Below, piece by piece: positions 1 through 5,807 of a stretch of DNA of 5,807 nt. Numbering within the stretch: the first letter of the stretch is position 1; each line of letters begins with the position of its first letter. Origin of the DNA: Cyclobacteriaceae bacterium (GTDB lineage Bacteria; Bacteroidota; Bacteroidia; Cytophagales; Cyclobacteriaceae); assembly GCA_025363495.1 (NCBI GenBank), contig JANYDR010000490.1, forward strand, positions 1 to 5,807, written 5' to 3'. The position numbers were made by a program, and so were the translations under genes. Below the pieces are notes generated by a model. It saw only the letters and a list, made by a program, of their open reading frames with translations. It was not told where the DNA came from and did not search any database.

Positions 1-409
1 CGGAAATTCGTGTAAAAATCAGTTCTTTCTTGCTGAAAAGAATTCATTTAAAATAATAGTTGCGTTGAGGACATTTTTCGCAGTTAAGAGGCTATTTGCA
101 CACTTTGCTGTGATAATTTACGTTCAGGCTGACCAGCGGCACAGCCTTTCTACAGCATTGAAATTTTTTTTGCTCAAAATCAAATTTTGTAAGACCTCCT
201 TTCTGATTAAATTAGCAAACAAAGTAATTCTCAATGCAAACCTGGCTTTAATCTGACCTTAACTTCCACTCAATAAAAAAAGGTGATCACTAAAACCGCA
301 TCCGATAATGGCATATGTATTCGCGAGATTATTGGGTAAGGCTACTCCTGGCAGAGTAGAATAACGACCAATCTTTACATCTTACATTAATGTCCTTACT
401 GATTAATCC
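1..409. other. Upstream region with no supported gene
   Basis: I see no convincing gene in this AT-rich stretch. One plus-strand frame is open from base 2 to base 255, but it has only a TTG start at 65. Its translation is a Phe/Lys/Leu-rich string with no recognisable motif, as expected of T-rich noncoding DNA. Two short dyads are present: 126-131 pairing with 142-147 (AGGCTG/CAGCCT), and 342-347 pairing with 354-359. No tRNA, CRISPR or insertion-sequence end is visible. The region probably contains the promoter and leader of the kinase starting at 410, but I could not place a Bacteroidota-type TTTG/TAnnTTTG promoter with confidence. Confidence 0.6.
342..359. promoter_or_regulatory. Short inverted repeat upstream of the large kinase
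   Basis: CTACTC (342-347) and GAGTAG (354-359) form a perfect 6-bp dyad around a 6-base centre (CTGGCA), about 50 bases before the kinase start at 410. No T-tract follows, so it does not look like an intrinsic terminator. It could be an operator or a small hairpin in the mRNA leader. A dyad this short can arise by chance, so the regulatory reading is only a suggestion. Confidence 0.2.
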
Positions 410-3400
410 ATGTACGCATTAACGTCTGATTTAGAATTGAAACAGCGTTTCAGAATTCGCTCAGGATACCTTATGATAGGAAGCCTGTTACTGGCGGTTA
501 TTATATTGGCTGGCTGGAGCCTCGACATCGAATTTATTAACAGTCGCTTTCCACATACCAGGGCAATGAATCCATTGTCGGCCGTTTGCTTTGTTCTTAC
601 CGGAACTTCATTTCTTATTACTCATTTTTTAGAAAGAAAATCATTTTGGCATATCGTTGCCTATTGTCTTTCATTAATTGTTATCATGATCGGAGCCGTT
701 AAGCTAATTGATATTGTAGCAGAGCTTAATTTAAATATAGACCTGATTCTCTTCAAAGACCAGGTGAATCAACCTGGAGGCCAAGTCAATATCATGTCTC
801 CAAATACAGCATTCAATTTTATTTTGGTCGGATCGGCAATTATTCTATCCAGCCGCCCGGGCAGATTCGTTAAACAACTTGCTAATTACGCAGCTCTGAT
901 TTCATTGCTGGTGGCCGTCTTCGCCTTCATCGCCTATCTCTACCGCGTTGAAGATTATATCGGGATTCTTTCATATATCCCAATGGCCCTTCAAAGCGCA
1001 ATCGGATTTGTGCTAACGGGGTTGGCTTTATTGTTTGCCAACAGTGAGAGCGGCTTCATGTCGATACTGACAAGCCCTTATTCAGGGGGCACGATCGCAC
1101 GGATCCTGCTACCAACCTCTATTATCTTACCGATTACAATTGGATATCTAAATCTCCTAAGCCAATGGAGATCTCCGATTCCGGATGAATTAGGCGTTGC
1201 ATTTCTTATAACTGTAATTGTCCTGCTCTTCTTTCTGATGATCATCTACGTTTCTGTTATCATAAATAACAAAGACATTCAGCGTAAAAAGCTGGATGAT
1301 ATACTTGAACGTATGAATCTGGAGCTTGAGCAAAAAGTTCTGGAACGCACAGAGGAAGTTAACAGAAGCGAACGTCGTTACCGGTCTCTTATCGAAAACA
1401 GCGGAGAGGGAATATCTCTTTTGGATAGCTCTTTAAATCCTATTTATCAAAGCCCTGCCGTGACAGTGATTACTGGCTACACGCTTGAAGAGAGAAATAA
1501 GATACCAGGTATGGATACTATCCATCCTGACGATCAGAGTGAAGGAAAGATATTATTCTCTAATCTGTTGAAAAATCCTGGTAAGCCATTTCGTTTTCAG
1601 TATCGCTTTCTTAATAAAAACGGTAATTATCAATGGGTAGAAGGTGTGGCAACCAATCTTCTTGATGACAATGATATAAAGGCAATTGTTACAAATTATC
1701 GTGATGTTACAGAGAGGAAGGAAGCCGAAAGCAAACTGGCCGCCAACGAAAAACGTTTGCGGGCTATACTTGAAAGCAGCTCAGACGCCTTTGTAATAAC
1801 GGATGAAAATCTCGCCGCAAAATATCAAAGTCCATCGGCGGAACGAATGACCGGAATTTCTTTGGCCTATAGATTGGCTCACCCTGAAATAAGATATACT
1901 CATCCTGATGACATACCAATACTTTTAAAACTGGTAGAAGAAATAATAAAGCATCCCGAAACTCCACTTGATTTTCAACTTCGGTTTCTTCATTCCAATG
2001 GAAAATACATCTGGATTGAAGGTGTCATGACCAACCTTTTGGGCGATAAGAATGTAAAAGGCCTGACATTCAATTACAGGGACATAACAGATCGCAAAAA
2101 TTTGGAAGAGCAGAAAGCTGCCAGTGAAAAAAGATTTCGGGCCCTTATTGAAAATATTTCAGATGCGATCATTCTTAATGATCAATATTCGAACATATTA
2201 TATCAAAGTCCTTCGGTAACAAAGATTCTCGGTTATACTCCGGAGGAGCGAAAAGGAAAGCGTATCATCGATTATGTTCACCCAGACTACAAAGAACCTT
2301 TTATCGAGCTTTATAAAAATTTAGAAAAAAGCCCGGGCCAACCCATGCCTTTTCAATATCGATTTCTTCACAAATCAGGGAAATATATTTGGCTGGAGGG
2401 AGTAGTTACCAATCTCTTACATGATCCTACTGTAGAAGCCTACGTTGCTAATTATCGTGACATTAGTGACCGAAAAGAGTCAGAAGAAAAATTGCTTCAG
2501 GAGCGAACATTATTACGCACAATAATCGATAACATCCCCGATTATATTTATGTGAAGGACGTTGAGTCACGTCATTTAATCAACAATAAAGCAATGGTAG
2601 ACCTTCTTACTGCTTCTTCAGAAGAAGAGACTCTGGGCAAGTCTTCCATTGAGTTTTTTGGAGAAAAGATTGCAACCCCCTACCTGGAAGAAGATAGGGA
2701 AATCATTAATTCCGGTATCGGGAAATTGAATTTCGAAGAATCCACGATCACACCCTCTGGCAAGTTTATTTATTTGCTCACTACAAAAGTTCCATTAAAA
2801 GACGTCAATGGAAAAGTGACCAGCCTTATCGGTATCAGCCACGATATCACGAGCCAGAAGCAGATCGAACTCGATTTACGAAACAGCAAATACTTTCTTG
2901 AAAAAGCCCAGCAAGTAGGAAATACCGGACATTGGATACTGGACACTAAAAACATGCAAAAACTTATTTTGTCCACTGAAACCTGCAGGATTTTCGAAAT
3001 CGAACCTGAGCAATTTGATGAAAGACTTCAAACATTTTACGACTTTATTCATCCGGAAGACCTTACGCTAGTAAAGTCTGGCATGGAGTCTTCTATTGAA
3101 AATAATTCGTCCTATTCACTTGACCATCGCATCACACTGAAAAATGGAAACCTAAAATGGGTACATGAACAAGGTGAAGCAACGGTAAATGACAAAGGTG
3201 AAACCGTTTTTCTGATCGGAATTATCCAGGACATCACTGAGCGGAAAAAAGCAGAAGAAGAAATAGTAAACCTTAATACAGAACTCGAACGACGTGTAGA
3301 ACTTCGAACATTTCAATTGCAGGCAGCCAACAAAGAAATGGAAGCATTTACTTACTCCGTTTCTCATGACCTTCGCGCTCCTTTGCGAATTATCGATGGC

Positions 3401-4009
3401 TTCAGTCAAATACTGATTGAGGACTACTCAAAAGTGCTGGATATGGAAGGTCAAAAAAATCTGGAGAAAATTATGAAGAATGCCAAGCGAATGGGAAGAT
3501 TAATTGATGATCTCCTTGATTTCTCGCGGTTAGGCAGAACGGAGATGAAAGTGTCATTGGTTGACATGAACATACTTGTTAAGGAAGTACTTGAAGAAAT
3601 TCAAATAAGTGGGATTAATTTACCGGACCATCTTCGACCCGAAAATTTATTACCGGCTAAAGGAGATTACAATTTGTTAAAGCAGGTCTGGACAAATCTT
3701 CTTACCAACGCCATAAAATATTCATCAAAAAAATCACAACCGGAAATTTTGATTGGCACAACGAATGAAGCGGGCAAAACTATTTACTTCGTAAAGGATA
3801 ACGGTGAAGGCTTTGACATGCAGTATTACTCCAAGCTGTTTGGAGTATTTCAACGACTTCATAAAGCGGCAGAATTTGAAGGCACAGGCGTCGGGCTTGC
3901 CCTCGTTCAAAGAATTATTTCAAGGCATGGGGGATTTGTGTGGGCAGAGGCAAAGCTACACGAAGGGGCTGTCTTCTATTTTTCGCTGCCAGGTTCAGTC
4001 GACAATTAA
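410..4009 (+). CDS. Membrane-bound multi-PAS sensor histidine kinase
   Basis: This 1199-residue sensor kinase should autophosphorylate on histidine and pass the phosphate to a response regulator. About eight membrane segments lie near residues 18-38, 53-73, 80-103, 131-148, 157-178, 189-210, 228-250 and 262-285. A charged signalling helix (about 288-321) leads into five PAS domains: about 323-437, 449-563, 575-689, 700-817 and 828-946. The first three are near-repeats of one another. A second helix (about 947-978) precedes the HisKA domain, whose phospho-acceptor is H986 in YSVSHDLRAPLR. The HATPase domain is complete: N-box N1096/N1100, G1 box D1130-N-G-E-G1134, F-box region F1144-F1147 and G2 box GTGVGLA at 1158-1164. 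No receiver domain is fused, so it is not a hybrid kinase. The ATG at 410 is preceded by an in-frame TAA at 404-406, and the basic stretch KQRFRIR before the first membrane segment fits a cytoplasmic N-terminus. No Shine-Dalgarno sequence is evident. The signal sensed cannot be read from the sequence. Confidence 0.95.
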   Translation: MYALTSDLELKQRFRIRSGYLMIGSLLLAVIILAGWSLDIEFINSRFPHTRAMNPLSAVCFVLTGTSFLITHFLERKSFWHIVAYCLSLIVIMIGAVKLIDIVAELNLNIDLILFKDQVNQPGGQVNIMSPNTAFNFILVGSAIILSSRPGRFVKQLANYAALISLLVAVFAFIAYLYRVEDYIGILSYIPMALQSAIGFVLTGLALLFANSESGFMSILTSPYSGGTIARILLPTSIILPITIGYLNLLSQWRSPIPDELGVAFLITVIVLLFFLMIIYVSVIINNKDIQRKKLDDILERMNLELEQKVLERTEEVNRSERRYRSLIENSGEGISLLDSSLNPIYQSPAVTVITGYTLEERNKIPGMDTIHPDDQSEGKILFSNLLKNPGKPFRFQYRFLNKNGNYQWVEGVATNLLDDNDIKAIVTNYRDVTERKEAESKLAANEKRLRAILESSSDAFVITDENLAAKYQSPSAERMTGISLAYRLAHPEIRYTHPDDIPILLKLVEEIIKHPETPLDFQLRFLHSNGKYIWIEGVMTNLLGDKNVKGLTFNYRDITDRKNLEEQKAASEKRFRALIENISDAIILNDQYSNILYQSPSVTKILGYTPEERKGKRIIDYVHPDYKEPFIELYKNLEKSPGQPMPFQYRFLHKSGKYIWLEGVVTNLLHDPTVEAYVANYRDISDRKESEEKLLQERTLLRTIIDNIPDYIYVKDVESRHLINNKAMVDLLTASSEEETLGKSSIEFFGEKIATPYLEEDREIINSGIGKLNFEESTITPSGKFIYLLTTKVPLKDVNGKVTSLIGISHDITSQKQIELDLRNSKYFLEKAQQVGNTGHWILDTKNMQKLILSTETCRIFEIEPEQFDERLQTFYDFIHPEDLTLVKSGMESSIENNSSYSLDHRITLKNGNLKWVHEQGEATVNDKGETVFLIGIIQDITERKKAEEEIVNLNTELERRVELRTFQLQAANKEMEAFTYSVSHDLRAPLRIIDGFSQILIEDYSKVLDMEGQKNLEKIMKNAKRMGRLIDDLLDFSRLGRTEMKVSLVDMNILVKEVLEEIQISGINLPDHLRPENLLPAKGDYNLLKQVWTNLLTNAIKYSSKKSQPEILIGTTNEAGKTIYFVKDNGEGFDMQYYSKLFGVFQRLHKAAEFEGTGVGLALVQRIISRHGGFVWAEAKLHEGAVFYFSLPGSVDN
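1376..2509 (+). repeat. Triplicated PAS module inside the large kinase
   Basis: Three consecutive 126-codon units (1376-1753, 1754-2131, 2132-2509; residues 323-448, 449-574, 575-700) each carry one PAS domain plus its linker. Landmarks recur at exactly 126 residues. The entry motifs RYRSLIEN, RLRAILES and RFRALIEN start at R323, R449 and R575. The exit motifs RDVTERK, RDITDRK and RDISDRK start at R431, R557 and R683. Shared core motifs are YQSP, HPD, F-Q-YRFL or FQLRFL, and EGV-TNLL. Roughly half the residues look shared between units 1 and 3 by eye. The codons differ widely, so the duplications are old, yet no net insertion or deletion has accumulated. PAS domains 4 and 5 are of different subtypes and are not part of the repeat. 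Confidence 0.85.
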
Positions 4010-4109
4010 CCTTTACACTGCGCGGCATGATTTTTACAGTCATCTTCTAGCTGAAAGATTGTTTGTCTTCCACATAAATATTGATGAATTTTAATTGACC
4101 CTCTATTGA

Positions 4110-4136
4110 TTTCAAGAAAAGTCTTTCAAGAAAAGT
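4110..4136. repeat. 13-base tandem direct repeat between the kinases
   Basis: TTTCAAGAAAAGT occurs at 4110-4122 and again at 4124-4136, identical, separated by a single C (14-base period). Each copy contains a small dyad, TTTC-AA-GAAA. The pair sits in the 198-base gap between the two kinase genes, about 70 bases before the second kinase start, and directly abuts the hairpin at 4139-4154. Tandem half-sites at about 1.3 helical turns could bind a regulator. Replication slippage in AT-rich DNA is the simpler alternative. The repeat is seen directly; its role is not shown. Confidence 0.6.
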
Positions 4137-4138
4137 TA

Positions 4139-4154
4139 AGTCATGTTAATGACT
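4139..4154. promoter_or_regulatory. Perfect 6-bp hairpin before the second kinase
   Basis: AGTCAT (4139-4144) and ATGACT (4149-4154) pair perfectly around the tetraloop GTTA. It lies 130 bases after the first kinase stop and 53 bases before the second kinase start. An A-rich tract follows on the plus strand rather than a T-tract, so it is a poor plus-strand intrinsic terminator. On the minus strand T-rich sequence follows, but no minus-strand gene is present to terminate. It could be an operator dyad, perhaps acting with the adjacent direct repeats. Confidence 0.3.
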
Positions 4155-4207
4155 GAAAAAGAAATCTATAAAATAATGTTGAAAATTCTGGCATAAACAT
4201 ACACTCT

Positions 4208-5284
4208 ATGAAAAGCGAAGTGGGGAAATTTGAAGAGCAACTAGCCCTACTCGCTTCCATCATTGACTCCTCTGACGATGCAATCATAAGCAAAACCCTG
4301 GATGGCGTTATCACCAGTTGGAACCGGGGCGCTCAAAATATTTTTGGCTACTCGATGGAGGAGGCAATCGGAAAAAATAATTCTCTTATCGTCCCTCCCG
4401 GAATGATAAAAGAAGAAGCTGAAATAATCGAGAAAATTAAAAAGGGAGAACCTGTCAATCACCAGGAAACGCAACGATTGAAAAAAAACGGTGACCTCGT
4501 TGATATTTCATTAACCATCTCTCCCATCAGGAATAGTAAGGGAATCATCATCGGAGCTTCAAAAATCGCACGGGATATTTCCGGGAGTAAAAAGGCAAAA
4601 GCCGAAATATCTAAACTGAATCTTGAACTTGAAGAAAGGGTCGCGCTTCGCACAAATCAATTGCAGACTATAAACAGAGAAATGGAGGCTTTTACTTATT
4701 CAGTTTCTCGTGACTTACGTGCGCCCTTGCGCATTATTAATGGGTTTAGTCAAATCCTAATAGAAGATTATTCATCTCAACTGGACGAGGCCGGTCAAAA
4801 AACTCTCCTTAAGATCATGAAGAATGCTAAACGGATGGGGAGATTGATTGATGACCTACTCGCTTTTTCACAGTTGGGGAGATCCGAAATAAGAACGTCT
4901 GAGGTTGACATGAATCAACTCGTCAGTGAAGTGTTGGAAGAAATAGCGATTAGCGGAATTTCGATACCGGTTCAACTTCGGCTCTCTGATTTGCACTCAG
5001 CGCACGGAGACGTCAATTTATTAAAGCAAGTTTGGACCAATCTCCTGACAAATGCCATAAAATACTCCAGTAAAAAGAAACATCCGACGATTGAAATCGG
5101 AATGAAGAATGATGGTGATAAAAATATCTATTTTATCAAAGATAACGGGGCTGGTTTTGATATGCATTATTACTCTAAGCTATTCGGGGTATTTCAGCGA
5201 CTTCATAAAGAATCAGAATTCGAGGGCAGTATTTATTTCACCTGCAAAGATTTACGTACTACTAAAGATTCTTCAGGTTCATAA
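4208..5284 (+). CDS. Degenerate PAS sensor histidine kinase (pseudokinase-like)
   Basis: This 358-residue soluble paralogue of the upstream kinase has no membrane segments. It has one canonical PAS domain (about 11-130; DDAIISKTLDG, W38N, FGYS, ISPIR, GASKIARDIS), a coiled linker (about 128-160; LNLELEERVALRT), HisKA and a partial HATPase. Two catalytic defects are visible. The expected phospho-acceptor His is arginine (R168, codon CGT at 4709-4711, in YSVSRDLRAPLR). After EFEG (337-340) the G2 glycine motif and the remaining C-terminal fold are missing, replaced by about 18 unrelated residues. The N-box (N278/N282), G1 box (D312-N-G-A-G316) and F-box region (F326-F329) remain. By family knowledge it should not autophosphorylate in the usual way. 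It may be a decaying gene, a dimerising or sensory pseudokinase, or the result of sequence errors. The ATG at 4208 is the first start after an in-frame TAA at 4169-4171. No clear Shine-Dalgarno sequence is seen. Confidence 0.85.
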   Translation: MKSEVGKFEEQLALLASIIDSSDDAIISKTLDGVITSWNRGAQNIFGYSMEEAIGKNNSLIVPPGMIKEEAEIIEKIKKGEPVNHQETQRLKKNGDLVDISLTISPIRNSKGIIIGASKIARDISGSKKAKAEISKLNLELEERVALRTNQLQTINREMEAFTYSVSRDLRAPLRIINGFSQILIEDYSSQLDEAGQKTLLKIMKNAKRMGRLIDDLLAFSQLGRSEIRTSEVDMNQLVSEVLEEIAISGISIPVQLRLSDLHSAHGDVNLLKQVWTNLLTNAIKYSSKKKHPTIEIGMKNDGDKNIYFIKDNGAGFDMHYYSKLFGVFQRLHKESEFEGSIYFTCKDLRTTKDSSGS

Positions 5285-5361
5285 ATGGAATTTTATTTCT
5301 CACACCTCGTGTTTTAATATCCTTATGCGATTAAATAAAACTTACAATAAATCACTCAACC
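5285..5361 (+). other. Gap with possible relic of the kinase 3' end
   Basis: This 77-base AT-rich gap separates the damaged kinase from the receiver gene. Right after the kinase stop (5282-5284), and in the same reading frame, bases 5285-5317 read MEFYFSHLVF followed by TAA. FYFS matches the last strand of the upstream kinase (AVFYFSLP, residues 1187-1194). This may be what remains of the original C-terminus after internal loss. The match is short and the DNA is T-rich, so chance is possible. I recognise no terminator or Shine-Dalgarno sequence here, so the receiver may be co-transcribed with the kinase. Confidence 0.35.
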
Positions 5362-5807
5362 ATGAATAATGAAATAGAAGTCTTGTTGATTGAAGATAAT
5401 CTGGATGAGGCAATGCTAACCATCCGAAGTCTGAAAAAGAGTAACCTCGCCAATAAGCTGCTGCACATTGATGATGGAGCGGAGGCACTTGACTTTATTT
5501 TTGCACGCAATAAATACAGCTATAGAAATGTAGAGAACCCTCCAAAATTAATCCTGCTTGATCTTAAACTTCCAAAAATAGATGGTCTGCAAATATTAGA
5601 AGCCATTAAATCCGACTCCAGAACACGATTAATTCCTGTGATCGTACTTACTTCATCCAAACAGGAACAGGATATTATAAAAAGTTACGAGCTGGGGGTA
5701 AACAGCTATATTGTAAAGCCAGTAGGTTTTGAGGCTTTCTCAAAAGCTGTGGCCGAGCTAGGAATGTATTGGATGACGATGAATGTTATCCCGGTCACCA
5801 AAAGCAA
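5362..5807 (+). CDS. Stand-alone response regulator receiver protein, Rcp1-like (3' partial)
   Basis: This is a single-domain receiver (CheY fold) that takes phosphate from a histidine kinase and acts by protein contact, since no DNA-binding or enzymatic output domain is present in the visible part. Key residues are the acidic pair E11/D12 (VLLIEDN), phospho-acceptor D67 (LILLDLKLP), T97 (IVLTSS) and K119-P120 (YIVKP). The loop before the D67 strand is long, and the end GMYWMTMNVIP resembles the YW-LN-P tail of Rcp1-type regulators, which pair with phytochrome-like kinases. The visible 148 codons already reach that tail, so only a few residues should be missing past the window. The ATG at 5362 starts directly before the first strand. 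It lies 77 bases after the kinase stop on the same strand, which suggests a shared pathway. The likely donor is the intact kinase at 410-4009 or one encoded elsewhere, because the adjacent kinase lacks its acceptor histidine. Confidence 0.92.
   Translation, partial: MNNEIEVLLIEDNLDEAMLTIRSLKKSNLANKLLHIDDGAEALDFIFARNKYSYRNVENPPKLILLDLKLPKIDGLQILEAIKSDSRTRLIPVIVLTSSKQEQDIIKSYELGVNSYIVKPVGFEAFSKAVAELGMYWMTMNVIPVTKS

Noticed and set aside
126..147. Dyad AGGCTG/CAGCCT as a terminator of an upstream gene
   Set aside because: It has a 6-bp stem with a 10-base loop and no proper T-tract directly after it, and no upstream gene end is visible.
65..256. Small open frame of 63 codons in the upstream region
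   Set aside because: It starts with TTG, has no ribosome binding site, and its composition is T-rich and low in complexity with no motif. It looks like chance in AT-rich DNA.
1764..1967. Minus-strand open frames inside the kinase genes (also near 2770-2976, 3152-3409, 4247-4474, 4459-4653)
   Set aside because: All lie antisense to clearly coding PAS/kinase sequence and have no independent motif support.
410..4009. Large kinase as a hybrid kinase with a fused receiver
   Set aside because: The protein ends five residues after the final HATPase strand (FYFSLP), so there is no room for a receiver domain.
3804..4094. Open frame overlapping the end of the first kinase
   Set aside because: It lies out of frame inside the HATPase coding region, and the translation has no recognisable features.
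4060..4100. Bacteroidota-type promoter (TTTG then TAnnTTTG) before the second kinase
   Set aside because: A TTTG is present, but the downstream element matches the expected pattern only loosely in AT-rich sequence, so I do not call it.
5109..5369. Alternative-frame continuation of the second kinase (AVFISPAK...) as proof of a simple frameshift
   Set aside because: The fragment AVFISP vaguely resembles AVFYFSLP, but no frame restores GTGVGLALVQRII, so one frameshift cannot explain the defect.

Overview
The window is AT-rich bacterial DNA. It carries signalling genes only, all on the plus strand: a very large membrane-bound multi-PAS sensor histidine kinase, a second, shorter and damaged PAS histidine kinase, and a stand-alone receiver protein cut by the window end. 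The protein style suggests a member of the Bacteroidota (Cytophagales/Chitinophagaceae-like). The signs are long PAS arrays with 'YRFLHKNGKYIWLEG'-type domains, a Cph1-like 'YSVSHDLRAPLR' histidine box, an Rcp1-like receiver, and starts with no clear Shine-Dalgarno sequence. That placement is inferred from style, not from a marker gene.

Layout. Bases 1-409 hold no convincing gene, only two short dyads. Bases 410-4009 encode a 1199-residue kinase: about eight membrane segments, a signalling helix, five PAS domains, then the HisKA and HATPase domains with every catalytic motif intact. The first three PAS domains form an internal triplication with an exact 126-residue period. Bases 4010-4207 are a 198-base gap with a 13-base tandem direct repeat and an adjacent perfect hairpin, so the next gene may have its own control. 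Bases 4208-5284 encode a soluble 358-residue paralogue (one PAS, HisKA, HATPase). Bases 5285-5361 hold what may be a relic of that gene's original 3' end. Bases 5362-5807 encode a CheY/Rcp1-type response regulator whose stop codon lies beyond the window.

The most notable observation is the second kinase. Its phospho-acceptor histidine is an arginine (R168), and it lacks the G2 glycine motif and the C-terminal part of the ATP-binding domain. The rest of the kinase core still closely matches the first kinase, and the sampled codon differences are nearly all synonymous. This points to a paralogue long kept under selection and recently inactivated, or to a pseudokinase that works through dimerisation or sensing.

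Working together (inference): the first kinase senses through its membrane region and PAS array and could phosphorylate the downstream receiver at D67. The second kinase cannot do this by the canonical route. It may be a relic, a partner subunit that tunes the first kinase, or the product of sequence errors.
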